DNA of 64,000 nucleotides from Deltaproteobacteria bacterium (GTDB lineage: Bacteria > Myxococcota_A > UBA796 > SXON01): positions 23,743 to 87,742 of the forward strand of contig CANFCK010000020.1 in the NCBI GenBank assembly GCA_947445035.1, written 5' to 3'. Of the stretch, positions 27,101 through 38,249 are shown piece by piece. How positions within the stretch are numbered: position 1 is the first letter of the stretch; each line of letters starts with the position of its first letter. Made by a program: the position numbers and the translations under genes. The notes under the pieces were generated by a model. That model was not told the DNA's origin. It was given only the letters and a program-made list of their open reading frames with translations, and ran no database searches.

Positions 27101-27335
27101 GAGGTACATCAGCGGCGCGGTGGTCTTGGACGCAGGCAACGCCTGGGAAGACCCCGAAGATGCGGCGCTGGAACGCTCCTTGATCGGAGTCGGCGCCGAA
27201 ATCCGGGTTTCAGCGATCGCATTTTACGGGCTGAGCCTGTACGGCAGGGTCGGCTACGCGGTGCCCCTGCTCGGCCCCGGGGTTCAGCCGGGGAGCGTCG
27301 ACGGGCTCTACGCTGAGGCGGGGACGAGTTTTTGA
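24153..27335 (+). CDS. Metallopeptidase/TolB-like propeller/Omp85-like barrel fusion
   Basis: The protein of about 1060 residues starts with a short signal-like stretch (LWAHLAPALAA). The first domain is a gluzincin peptidase with HELTH at residues 117-121 and WTVEGLATFQE supplying the third-ligand glutamate region. Residues about 290-570 hold PD40 blades of a TolB-like propeller (SPDGTRIAVSRWADGQRDLW, SPDGGTLYFASDRSG). A Lys/Ala-rich then Pro-rich linker (about 590-670) precedes a C-terminal beta-rich region with features of an Omp85/surface-antigen barrel (FRYGSFRLGGSFSENG, SLRGFYPSTRDGEAFWLGSGEYRFPI, VVLDAGNAWED). It should sit in the outer membrane with the protease in the periplasm. Its 3' end overlaps the convergent cyclase by 28 bases. 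Confidence 0.85.
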   Translation: MLMLWAHLAPALAASWDPDLRWRTLHTEHFEITFHDGEEALAEEMAVDAEAAWSALTVELDHQTMGKVNIVMVDYTDVANGMAQTTPTNQITIYVTNPGGDSTLGLYEDWSHGLVTHELTHILHIDTVEGLPRAARWLFGSLISTHQVAPLWTVEGLATFQETRHTLGGRGRSAGVDMIKRAAVLGGRFPPLGNLDGLQALWPSGNLRYLFGQDFIEFIADSRGEDKWTEWVHRYGASVPFFLAGKRTFGADFVALHQEWKAELEARYAAQAAAIRADGETQVSPVGPADQTCGAPSWNPTTGDLYFSCSDPRRGSAIWRQKRGAGAPTVWRSGKFASDMQWRNDGKAYLYTSTHSDGLYNVVDDVMLGRTDSSSSKALTDGKRARDASFSPDGTRVVCVTNELQQTQLAELTIDQRVLPLTDAPKHAQFATPRYSPDGTRIAVSRWADGQRDLWLYTADGAPWRRLTWDSALDVQPAWSPDGGTLYFASDRSGVPNVYAIDLSTERLWRVTNVVVGAFAPDPSPDGTTLAVQWYAAGGARVATLPLDRQKWKDLGLLPTLEAGAPALSQTPGPSKRIRAATEAEPKAGREARAERAAKQKAKDARQAAREARKRGIAAPEPTEGAEIPAPASPGSDSPGPLVPAGEPAPASPVEAASPPALPPRITPYNPLPSLLPPRYWLPGTLLTTTGQGYGLYLSAATGGVDLLRQYGYSAYATYRTDANFLGGGGSFTVNKWRPILSGSVQTYVSPYGTVDEYSAVDPAGGAWIPSVQDTDTRYWDHRIRGSFAVSYPIDGNSSISALFRAESRQPKDPIPGDAYYAALPTRGYFGTLAVGWSRAKVESYSLSISPEKARSFGLGLEYTPGWLGSYAYDSDNVPRPFDQLQLSGEWREYVSAPWAANHVFAWKVSGGFSVGSTFRYGSFRLGGSFSENGITVIPAEWRSLRGFYPSTRDGEAFWLGSGEYRFPIWRVDRGLGTLPIFLRYISGAVVLDAGNAWEDPEDAALERSLIGVGAEIRVSAIAFYGLSLYGRVGYAVPLLGPGVQPGSVDGLYAEAGTSF

Positions 27336-29149
27336 GCCCGCACCCTCCACAACCGCACGTCACCCAGCCCCTTGAGCGCGGTGTGAAACGACTCCGCCTG
27401 AAGCCCGAGCTCGGCCAGGAGCTTGACGACGCGTTCCTGCTGGGCGACGGCGTCGGTAAGCACCACGTCCCCCGCTGAAGCCGCGCCCTGCGCACGCGCC
27501 GCGAGGTTCACCGTTCCGCCGAAGTAGTCCAGACCTGCGGCATCGGAGTGCACGACCAGCGCCGAGCCGATGTGCACGCCGACCTTGAGGGATGGCGCGT
27601 TGTCCATCGGCAGCATCGCCGCCCAGGTCGAGAACTTGGCCTGCATCTCACAAGCGGCGGCCACGGCGGCGGGGGCATCAAAAAAGGCCGCCATCACCGC
27701 GTCGCCGATGGTCTTGACCACGGTTCCGCCGTGGGCCGCCGCCGAGGCCCGCAAGATCGCGAAGTGGTCCCGAACGACGGCGAACGCGCGCGCATCGCCA
27801 AGCTCCTCGTACATCGCGGTACTGCCGGAGAGGTCCGTGAACAAGAGCGCCACGCTGCGCACGCCGATGCGCAGGTCGGGCGCGAGCACCTGGTGGCCGA
27901 GTCGGCGACGAAAGTTTTCCCGCGTCGTGAGGAAGCTGGCCGGCACGATCGCCACCGCCCCCCCCCGTTTGGTCAGCTGGATGCGGCTGCGATGGCCCGC
28001 CTCGTTCTTCACGTCGAGCTTGACGTCGCCCGCCCTCACAAGCGTCGTCCCGACGTCGCCCGGACGCCAACGAATCATCGGGTCCCCCGCGTCGCCGGCC
28101 TCTACGACCAGGTCGGGCTGGCCGCTTCCGGGGCCGATGCGCCACTCACCGGGCGGGATCGCCGCGTCCAAGGCCACGGCCTGATCGGGCGCCAGAGTCA
28201 AGAGCGCGTGCTGGGCGGGCGCCTGCGCAGGGTAGATGGTGCAGAAGTTGACGTCGAGCCCGGTCATCACGCTGGGGTGGGGGGCAAAGAGCACCTCGAC
28301 ATTTTCGCCCAGGTCCGTTTCGGTCTTGACCCCGCACGCTGCGCACTGGGCGTGGTCAGCCAAGTCTGACAAAACCCGGGCCCCCGCCACCTGGCCGTAG
28401 CAGCGGACACAGCGGACGGACCAGAAAAGCTCGGTGGCCCCGACGTCGACCCCCGCGAGGAGGGTCTCGAGCAGGGCCTCGCGGGGGACACCCCACCGAT
28501 CGGCAAGGACGAACGCCCGCATCCGCGTCAAGTCGCCCGCACGCCCACAGCGGTAGTGGCCCTCCATGAGCTCGACCAACGCCGGCTCCGCGCCGTCTTT
28601 CCACCGGCGCACCGCGGCCTTCGCCTCGTCGCCCAAAACCCGCGGGGACGCCCCTTCTTCCTCGGCCTGCTCGTCGCCGAGGCGTTGGAGGATGGCCTCC
28701 CACCGCCGTTGCATGGTCGTGAGTGAGAGGCCCCGCCGCACCATCGTCGCCCACCCCGGCCCGGTCAGCGACAGGTCCACGACCGCTTTCACCCCGCCCG
28801 GCACCGGCACCAACGACGCCCGGTAGTCGCTGCGCGCGACAATCGGTGAGGTCAGATCGCGAACCTGCCGGAAGAAACGCTGGTGCACCCAACTGGTCCA
28901 CGTCTCCTCAAACGGAATGCGCATCCAGATCGGCCCCGCCATCAAGCCGGTGAGCATCATGTACCCGTCGGGCTGTCGGGTGACGTCCAACTTCACGATG
29001 GCGCCGTTGCCCGCGGAGCGACTCATGAAGTCGGTATCGCCGACGAGCCTCCAGGCCCGCTCTGCGGTCGTGATCGGACTTTCAACGCGGAAACTGTCCA
29101 CGACGGTGCCCGGGAGCGGTTCGGGCGAGCCCTCAGGGTGTTCGGTCAT
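27308..29149 (-). CDS. Class III adenylate/guanylate cyclase with DUF5939-type regulatory region
   Basis: The 613-residue protein starts at ATG 29149. The N-terminal half begins as a lipid-binding-like START fold (RVESPITTAERAWRLVGD). It then has a zinc-ribbon with two CxxC pairs (RCVRCYGQ and QCAACGVK), as in DUF5939 cyclases. The catalytic domain occupies about residues 430-613. It has metal-binding Asp in LLFTDLSGSTAMYEELGD and in KTIGDAVMAAFF, and the transition-state Asn/Arg in VNLAARAQGA. No membrane segment is seen, so it is a cytosolic sensor producing cAMP or cGMP; nucleotide choice cannot be read by eye. TACAGT lies 7 bases before the ATG, overlapping the end of the upstream lipoprotein gene. 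Confidence 0.9.
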   Translation of the reverse strand: MTEHPEGSPEPLPGTVVDSFRVESPITTAERAWRLVGDTDFMSRSAGNGAIVKLDVTRQPDGYMMLTGLMAGPIWMRIPFEETWTSWVHQRFFRQVRDLTSPIVARSDYRASLVPVPGGVKAVVDLSLTGPGWATMVRRGLSLTTMQRRWEAILQRLGDEQAEEEGASPRVLGDEAKAAVRRWKDGAEPALVELMEGHYRCGRAGDLTRMRAFVLADRWGVPREALLETLLAGVDVGATELFWSVRCVRCYGQVAGARVLSDLADHAQCAACGVKTETDLGENVEVLFAPHPSVMTGLDVNFCTIYPAQAPAQHALLTLAPDQAVALDAAIPPGEWRIGPGSGQPDLVVEAGDAGDPMIRWRPGDVGTTLVRAGDVKLDVKNEAGHRSRIQLTKRGGAVAIVPASFLTTRENFRRRLGHQVLAPDLRIGVRSVALLFTDLSGSTAMYEELGDARAFAVVRDHFAILRASAAAHGGTVVKTIGDAVMAAFFDAPAAVAAACEMQAKFSTWAAMLPMDNAPSLKVGVHIGSALVVHSDAAGLDYFGGTVNLAARAQGAASAGDVVLTDAVAQQERVVKLLAELGLQAESFHTALKGLGDVRLWRVRAQKLVPASA

Positions 29150-29156
29150 CGCGGCG

Positions 29157-29162
29157 ACTGTA
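29157..29162 (-). promoter_or_regulatory. Putative -10 hexamer of leaderless cyclase gene
   Basis: TACAGT on the minus strand matches TANNNT and ends 7 bases before the cyclase ATG. It lies immediately after the stop codon of the upstream MopE lipoprotein, so the cyclase can be expressed independently. Confidence 0.4.
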
Positions 29163-32579
<3,417 letters not shown>

Positions 32580-32615
32580 TTCGCGTGCATCGGCCGCAAG
32601 GATGTCGCCTTTAGC

Positions 32616-33302
32616 TCACCCGTGCCTGAGAGGATCAAACCGCCGCAGCTCGACCTCCCGCCCCCGCACGACGCCGTACGTCCGATGCTCGACCCAGTCC
32701 CCGGGGTTGAGGAACCAGCCCGCGTCGATCCGCTCACAACTCGGGGCGTGGGTGTGTCCCATCACCACGAGCTCCGCCCCGGCCGCGATGCGCACGCCGG
32801 CAAGATCCCGCTGCGCTGCGACCAAGGCCGCATCGGGCTTCCCGCCACCCAGCGGCCCGGCGAGTCGATGCAGTATCTCCCACGCCCGTTGACTGCCGAC
32901 GTGGTCCAGCAGCCACGAAAAACCGCGGCCGCGGAGCACCGTGTGCAAAACGCGGTAGTTCACCGAGCGGTCCACCTCATCGCCATGCGAGAGCACTGCC
33001 CGTAGCCCGCCGAGCCGCAGCTCCAAAAGGGTGCCGATGCTCGGTGCTGGCGCGCCGAACTGCGCGGGCAGGTGGAAGTCGTGATTCCCTGGGAGCACGA
33101 TCACATCGAAGCGGCGGAGCCGATCGAGCACCGGCTGATACGCGACGAAGGGCGCGCCGCCCGGGGCCCAGAACGCGTGGAAGATGTCTCCCGCCAAAAC
33201 GAGCGTCGGCGCGGGACACCAGTCCAAAAAGCGGAGAAAGTCGTGCTGAGTCGGTGACCCGGGCCCGTCGCAGTGGACGTCGCTGACGATGGCCACATCC
33301 AC
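32616..33302 (-). CDS. LpxH-like calcineurin-type phosphoesterase
   Basis: The 228-residue protein starts at GTG 33302, 8 bases after the upstream monooxygenase stop. It has all metal motifs of the family in order: SDVHCDG, AGDIFHAFW, LPGNHDFHL, SHGDEVD and VMGHTHAP. The SDxH, GDxFxxW and HGDE pattern is that of UDP-2,3-diacylglucosamine pyrophosphatase, which makes lipid X during lipid A synthesis. It could equally be one of several LpxH-like paralogues with a different substrate. Its operon partner is a copper/cytochrome lipoprotein, which gives no support for lipid A. Confidence 0.75.
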   Translation of the reverse strand: MDVAIVSDVHCDGPGSPTQHDFLRFLDWCPAPTLVLAGDIFHAFWAPGGAPFVAYQPVLDRLRRFDVIVLPGNHDFHLPAQFGAPAPSIGTLLELRLGGLRAVLSHGDEVDRSVNYRVLHTVLRGRGFSWLLDHVGSQRAWEILHRLAGPLGGGKPDAALVAAQRDLAGVRIAAGAELVVMGHTHAPSCERIDAGWFLNPGDWVEHRTYGVVRGREVELRRFDPLRHG

Positions 33303-33310
33303 GGTGGACG

Positions 33311-34507
33311 CTACTCGGCGTCCACGACGTAGGTGAACCCGAAGCACATCTCGTCGCCGGTCTCCTCGCCGAAATTCACATCCTCGGACGAGGCGGAGTT
33401 GTCGTAGGTGCAGCTGACCGAGAGGCTGTCGCCGGTTTGCAGTCGCAGCGGCGTCGAAAGGCCCGCGTAGACCTGGTTGTGGAAGTTCCACCCATCCTGG
33501 TGGAGCAGGCACGACTCGCTGCCGTCGTTGTGCACCACCCGCTCGTCGAACCCGGACCCGAGCACGTGCATATGCGGCCAGACACCGAGCAATTCCAAGC
33601 CCGGATCGCCCGCTGGAATGCTGTCGCTCACGACGTAGGCCGCGTCGCCCGCGGGGATGTTGAACCCGGTCGGACCGATGGGGAACTGCTGAACCTTGCG
33701 CTCCACCGTATCGGCGAGATGCAGCCCGTACCCGGTCAGGTCGGCGAGCTCATCCGCCCCGTCGAAGCTGTCGTAGTAGTGCATCTGCAGGATCAGCTGG
33801 GCGTCCCGCCCCAAGCGCATGCCGCTTCCTTCCGGGAAGAGGACCGGGTTGGCCCCGGGTGCCCAGGCGCCGAGGAAGTCCCAGCCGACCGCGCCCAACC
33901 CGCTGCATGCGAAGCCTTGGGTCGGGTCGGTGACATCCCCCGGGATTCCCGTCGTGCCGGTCGTCTCGAAGAGCACGACGTGATGGACGATCGGGAGCGC
34001 GTCCACCAGCGCCTCCATGCCGGTCAGATAGACCACCCCGTCGTTGCCCAAAGGAACCAGGAAGCAGCGATAGTCGTTGCCATCGGCGCCGAAATCCGGC
34101 GTGTAGGCGGCGCCGCCGTACAGCTCCGCGTCGAAAGGCGCGCTCTGGGCGGTGACCGGCGGGGGGTCCGCCACCGCGCTGCCGGTGGGACCACCCGCGT
34201 CCGCCCAAGCCCGAAGCGTCGCGATCTCCTCGTCGTCCACGGTGAAGGTGTCGCTATTTTCGTACGGCGCGCAGCTGGGATCCGGCGCGACCGGCGGCAT
34301 CCGGCCGGCATCCACGGCGGCGATCATCGAGGCCGCCATCGACGAGGCGGTGGCGGGGTCATCGAAGGACTGCGCCTGGCCGCCCGCGGTGTGGCAGCGG
34401 GCGCAATTCTCGTCGAGCATCGCGCGGGCGTCGGTCCACAAAGCGTCGTCGCTTTCGAGAGGGAGGTCGTCGGTCGGGGTGACGCATGCGACGAGCAGGA
34501 AGAGCAT
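33311..34507 (-). CDS. Copper monooxygenase (PHM/DBM-like) lipoprotein with N-terminal cytochrome c motif
   Basis: The 398-residue protein has a very short signal ending in lipobox LLVAC (Cys8). A c-type haem motif CARCH at residues 35-39 heads a small domain. The remainder matches type II copper, ascorbate-dependent monooxygenases. The CuH ligands would be His175 and His176 (PIVHHVVLF) and His243 (QMHYYD). The CuM ligands would be His312 and His314 (WPHMHVLG) and Met387 (EMCFGF). A covalently fused haem could deliver the electrons that ascorbate supplies in animal enzymes; this is inference. Substrate is unknown. TACCGT lies 6 bases before the ATG, and the gene is divergent from rarA. Confidence 0.85.
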   Translation of the reverse strand: MLFLLVACVTPTDDLPLESDDALWTDARAMLDENCARCHTAGGQAQSFDDPATASSMAASMIAAVDAGRMPPVAPDPSCAPYENSDTFTVDDEEIATLRAWADAGGPTGSAVADPPPVTAQSAPFDAELYGGAAYTPDFGADGNDYRCFLVPLGNDGVVYLTGMEALVDALPIVHHVVLFETTGTTGIPGDVTDPTQGFACSGLGAVGWDFLGAWAPGANPVLFPEGSGMRLGRDAQLILQMHYYDSFDGADELADLTGYGLHLADTVERKVQQFPIGPTGFNIPAGDAAYVVSDSIPAGDPGLELLGVWPHMHVLGSGFDERVVHNDGSESCLLHQDGWNFHNQVYAGLSTPLRLQTGDSLSVSCTYDNSASSEDVNFGEETGDEMCFGFTYVVDAE

Positions 34508-34513
34508 GGCGCG

Positions 34514-34519
34514 ACGGTA
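34514..34519 (-). promoter_or_regulatory. Putative -10 hexamer of leaderless monooxygenase operon
   Basis: TACCGT on the minus strand fits TANNNT and lies 6 bases before the ATG at 34507, with no Shine-Dalgarno sequence. The 57-base divergent spacer to rarA leaves room for a -35 element. Confidence 0.4.
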
Positions 34520-34564
34520 GCGGGGTGAGGCCAGAGCGTCAACGACTTAGGCTTGCGCGCCCGC

Positions 34565-35839
34565 ATGTCCGACGATCCCCAGGTCCGGCCGCCGCTCGCC
34601 GAACGGATGCGGCCGCGCCGCGTCGACGAGATCGTTGGCCAAGCCGCTCTCCTCGACCCGGACGCGCCGTTTCGGCGCGCGCTGGACGCGGGGCGCTTGC
34701 GCTCGCTCTTGATGTGGGGGCCGCCCGGGTGCGGAAAGACGACACTCGCGCGCGTGCTGGCCGAGGCGACAGGGTTCCGGTTGGTGGGGCTTTCCGCAGT
34801 GCTCAGCGGGGTCAAAGACCTGCGGGATCTCCTGGAAACGCGTCCGGCGCTGGACCGGCGCCCGCTGCTGCTCTTCGTGGACGAGATCCACCGGTGGAAC
34901 AAAGCGCAGCAGGACGCGCTCTTGCCACACGTAGAAAGCGGGGCGCTGGTGCTGGTGGGTGCAACCACCGAAAACCCTGCCTTCTATCTGATCCCTGCCC
35001 TCAGAAGCCGATGCGAGCTCCTGATTTTGGAGCCGGTGGCCCCCGAGGCCATTCGGCTGCTGCTCGACCGCGCGCTCGCCGATGCCGAACGTGGCCTGCC
35101 CGCCGCGACCGTGGTCGAGCCCGAAGCCCTGGACCTGATCGCCCGCGCTTGCGACGGCGATGCCCGGCGCGCGCTGTCGATGTTGGAGCGACTCGCCGAC
35201 CGCGGCGGGGTCACCGTCGACGCCTTTCGCGGCGCCGGGAACATGCTTTTCCACGATCGCGACGGCGACGCCCACTACGACGTGGTCAGCGCCTTCATCA
35301 AGTCGATGCGGGGGTCGGACGCAGACGCGGCGTTGTATTGGATGGCGAGGATGCTCGAAGGGGGCGAAGACCCCGTCTTCGTCGCCCGCCGAATGGTGAT
35401 TTTTTCGAGCGAGGACATCGGAAACGCCGACCCTCGCGCGTTGCCGCTGGCGGTGGCCACCCTGGACGGGTGCGCGCGCATCGGGATGCCAGAAGCCCGC
35501 ATCCTTCTCGGACAGTGCTGCACCTTCCTGGCGACCTCGCCGAAGTCCAATGCCTCCTACAAGGCCGTGGACGCCGCGATCGCGGCGGTGAAGGCCACCG
35601 GCGCGCTCCCCGTCCCCATCCACCTCCGCAACGCGCCGACGGGTCTGGCAAAATCGATGGGGCATGGCCGCGACTACGTCTACCCTCACGACCAGCCCGA
35701 CCATCTTGCCGATCAGACCCACCTTCCCGACGCGCTCGTCGGTCAGGTGTTTTACTCGCCGACCCAACAGGGCGCCGAAAAGTCGATCGCCGAGCGGCTG
35801 GCGTGGTGGAAGAAGCGGTTGGGGGAGCGGCGGGGCTGA
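34565..35839 (+). CDS. rarA: Replication-associated recombination protein A
   Basis: The 424-residue AAA+ ATPase acts at stalled replication forks. Walker A is GPPGCGKTT, Walker B is LLLFVDEIHRWNK, and the sensor is in LVGATTENPAF. The C-terminal MgsA/tetramerisation part contains HYDVVSAFIKSMRGSDADAAL, RRMVIFSSEDIGNADP and the ending YVYPHDQPDH. ATG 34565 gives MSDDPQVRPPLAERMRP, which matches the family. A TTG at 34553 is a possible earlier start, with TAGGCT just before it. Length is normal. Confidence 0.95.
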   Translation: MSDDPQVRPPLAERMRPRRVDEIVGQAALLDPDAPFRRALDAGRLRSLLMWGPPGCGKTTLARVLAEATGFRLVGLSAVLSGVKDLRDLLETRPALDRRPLLLFVDEIHRWNKAQQDALLPHVESGALVLVGATTENPAFYLIPALRSRCELLILEPVAPEAIRLLLDRALADAERGLPAATVVEPEALDLIARACDGDARRALSMLERLADRGGVTVDAFRGAGNMLFHDRDGDAHYDVVSAFIKSMRGSDADAALYWMARMLEGGEDPVFVARRMVIFSSEDIGNADPRALPLAVATLDGCARIGMPEARILLGQCCTFLATSPKSNASYKAVDAAIAAVKATGALPVPIHLRNAPTGLAKSMGHGRDYVYPHDQPDHLADQTHLPDALVGQVFYSPTQQGAEKSIAERLAWWKKRLGERRG

Positions 35840-35846
35840 GCCAGAC

Positions 35847-36575
35847 CTACTCCCCGTTGTCCCAAGGGCTGTCGCACGCGGGGTCGTTCGGCCGATCCAG
35901 CCCGCCGCCCCCCTCGTCATCGACGAAGTTGCTGCACGCGTACCCCGAGGCGGTGAGCTTGATGCCGCCGGGGGCGTTGAACAACCCGAGGTAACCGTTG
36001 TGGTCGCGGACGATTTCCGGGTCCATCACGTTCCGGGCGCCCGTGCACAGCCTCGCGTCGCAGTCAATCAGCACCCCATCGATGGGGTCGGCTTCCACCG
36101 CGGTGTCCCAGACCCAGCCAATGCCGGTCCCCTGCCCTCCCGGGTGGCGTGGGTCTGCGACAGCTGAACGCCGCAGGACTGGCCGTCGTCGTCACTCTCA
36201 CTGTAGCGGATCGGAGCGCCAAGCTGGTCTTCGGTCACGAACCAGGCGCGCCACAGCCGGGCGGCGGTGTCGTAGTGCAACGTCGGCACGCTGACGAAGC
36301 TGTGCCGGTTGGACGTCGCATCGGCACCGTGCTGGGAGTTGTTCTGGATGCGGATGTCGGCCGCGCTGGTGGACCTGCCACCGCTCGGCAGCGAACGCTC
36401 CCACACGCCGTTCAGGTCACGGGCGGGCGCAGTGAGGAACACCCGATCCGGGCGTCGCGGGCAGCCCCTCGGCGTCGTAGTTGCCTTCGTACAGCATCAG
36501 GTAACGACAGGCGCCGAGCTCGGCGTTCCCGTCGGAAACCGGGTCGGGGAGCAACTCACAGCGATAGGCGGAAGT
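35847..36575 (-). pseudogene. Broken five-bladed-propeller-like gene in three frames
   Basis: One protein can be read only by changing frame twice. Frame one, about 36575-36440, gives RCELLPDPVSDGN, then CRYLMLYEGNYD. Frame two, about 36440-36131, gives SFVSVPTLHYDTAARLWRAWF and IRYSESDDDGQS. Frame three, about 36130-35847, gives GIGWVWDTAVEADP, MDPEIVRDHNGYLGLF and a normal C-terminus. The pieces look like blades of a five-bladed glycosidase-type propeller (family 43/32-like), which is inference. No start codon exists: the first frame is the direct continuation of the CotH frame past its TAG. It is therefore a decayed gene, or a sequence with two indel errors plus a stop. Confidence 0.6.
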
Positions 36576-38240
36576 CTACCGCGCCGCCAGCTGTGCGCGA
36601 ACCGACGCTGGAATCCCCGCCATGTTGGTCACGGTGTAGTCGAGGTAGTAGGTGTGCGTGCTGACGGCGAACTCCTTGCGGGGGTCGGCTTCGATGTACG
36701 GGTACAGCCAGTCCTCGAGGTCCTGAATCTGGGTGCCGAGGTCCAGGGCGTCCATGGTGTAGCTTGCGTCGAGGAGGATCTCGTCGTAGCGGGCCGAACA
36801 ACTGTCGATGGTGAGGCACCATTGGAAGAGCCGCCCACGCCCGGTCCATGGGGTGAAGTACGCGGTGATGAAGGTCTGGTCAGAGCCCCAGGGGATCATC
36901 GTGAACAGGTCGGTCCGCGGGTCCTTGTAGAGTCGGTAGTTGTTGGCCGTCGAGTAGCCGTCCCAATGGTACGAGAGCGCCTCGACCGCCATGAGTGACA
37001 AAAACCGCTCCATGTCGAAGACCTTCGAGACCTCGGCATAGGCGTCTTCGGACGCGCCACCGTCAAGGATGCTGATCACCTCGCTCAGATCGCTGCGAGA
37101 GGTGTCACTACCCGATTCCAGATCGAAGCTGCCCAGGTAGCCGGTGTACAGATCGACGCCGTACGCCCCTTCGTAAAGGTTGCCGCTGGTGTCCCCGAAC
37201 CAGCGTTCCAGGAAGGCCTCGTCGATGCTTTCGATGAGGAGGTACAGCCCATAATCGGCGTCGTTGAGCGTCATCCAAGCGTAGCCAACTCGCGGCGCGG
37301 GCACGTCGAGCGCTCGGTAGAGTTCGTACGCGGCGAACTCATGGACGTAGGTGTTGTCTTGCACCATGTTGTTGACGGTGAGCCCGCGAACCCCACGCCA
37401 TTCGCGCCCGGAAATGTCGTTCAGATCGATCTTCCAGGCACACTTCTGGTCGATCGACCGGGCCGAGCCGACGTACGCTTTGAGCCGGGTGCGAATGTCG
37501 CCCCAGTCGCCCTCGGGCACGTCGAGCTCCCCATCCACCCAACTCAACCGGCTGACCCGCAACGCCTGGATGGCCGCGTCCGTGAGGCGCAGGTTCAGGT
37601 AGGTGAGTTCGTCAAGCTGGAATACACGCGCCGAGAGGTCCAACGACAGGCTCGCCGACTCCGGGTTTGCTGCGTCCGGGGAGGTGTCGGTGGTGATCGC
37701 CCAGTTCCCGCCGTCGGGAATGCGCGCCCACGCCACGTCTGTCCGCATTTCGCCGAGCGACAGCCGGTCCGAAACCAGGCCCGCCACGCTGAGCACCAGC
37801 CGCTCGCCCCCGTCCCCATCGAGCTGAAAGGGTGCGTGCAGCCCCCCCGCGAGGCTGTCGTCAATCGCGACCACCAGCCGCTCGCCCGGCTCGATGGTCC
37901 CCTCGCCGCCCAACCAAGGCAGGTCCGAAGGGTCTCGCAGCGCGACGTCCGAGAGCGCGATCGACACGTCACTGGCGTTGTAGAGCTCGACCCAATCGGG
38001 CCAGGCGGCGTTGTCGCCCGGCCAGGTGGACTCGTTGCGCGCGACCACCTCGTTGATCAACAGCGCCGGCGCTTCCGGATCGGGGCGGGTTTCACCATCG
38101 TCGTCGTCAACGCCGGTGTGGCGCGCCGGACCCGAATCGGCGAGGGCGGTGTCCAACTCGTAGTCGGGGAGCCCGACCACGACTTCGCCGCTTCGGCCCA
38201 CCGAAGGAGATTGACAAGCGACGAGTGCGAGGATCAGCAC
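36576..38240 (-). CDS. CotH-family lipoprotein with lamin-tail domain
   Basis: The 554-residue protein starts with a signal and lipobox LALVAC (Cys9). A lamin-tail (LTD) beta-sandwich spans about residues 58-195 (ALLINEVVARNEST, WVELYNASDVSIALSDVALRD, LVLSVAG). The CotH domain, a kinase-like fold, follows at about 205-520. Its pieces include KCAWKIDLNDISGREWRGV, LTVNNMVQDNTYVHEFAAYELYRAL, YGLYLLIESIDEAFLERWFG and YRLYKDPRTDLFTMIPWGSDQTF. CotH proteins phosphorylate surface proteins in spores; many lipoprotein members have no known target. It follows the mutase gene by 9 bases. A shorter paralogue lies at 52558-53676. Its TAG is followed in the same frame by the broken propeller gene. Confidence 0.87.
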   Translation of the reverse strand: MLILALVACQSPSVGRSGEVVVGLPDYELDTALADSGPARHTGVDDDDGETRPDPEAPALLINEVVARNESTWPGDNAAWPDWVELYNASDVSIALSDVALRDPSDLPWLGGEGTIEPGERLVVAIDDSLAGGLHAPFQLDGDGGERLVLSVAGLVSDRLSLGEMRTDVAWARIPDGGNWAITTDTSPDAANPESASLSLDLSARVFQLDELTYLNLRLTDAAIQALRVSRLSWVDGELDVPEGDWGDIRTRLKAYVGSARSIDQKCAWKIDLNDISGREWRGVRGLTVNNMVQDNTYVHEFAAYELYRALDVPAPRVGYAWMTLNDADYGLYLLIESIDEAFLERWFGDTSGNLYEGAYGVDLYTGYLGSFDLESGSDTSRSDLSEVISILDGGASEDAYAEVSKVFDMERFLSLMAVEALSYHWDGYSTANNYRLYKDPRTDLFTMIPWGSDQTFITAYFTPWTGRGRLFQWCLTIDSCSARYDEILLDASYTMDALDLGTQIQDLEDWLYPYIEADPRKEFAVSTHTYYLDYTVTNMAGIPASVRAQLAAR

Positions 38241-38249
38241 GCGCGCAGT

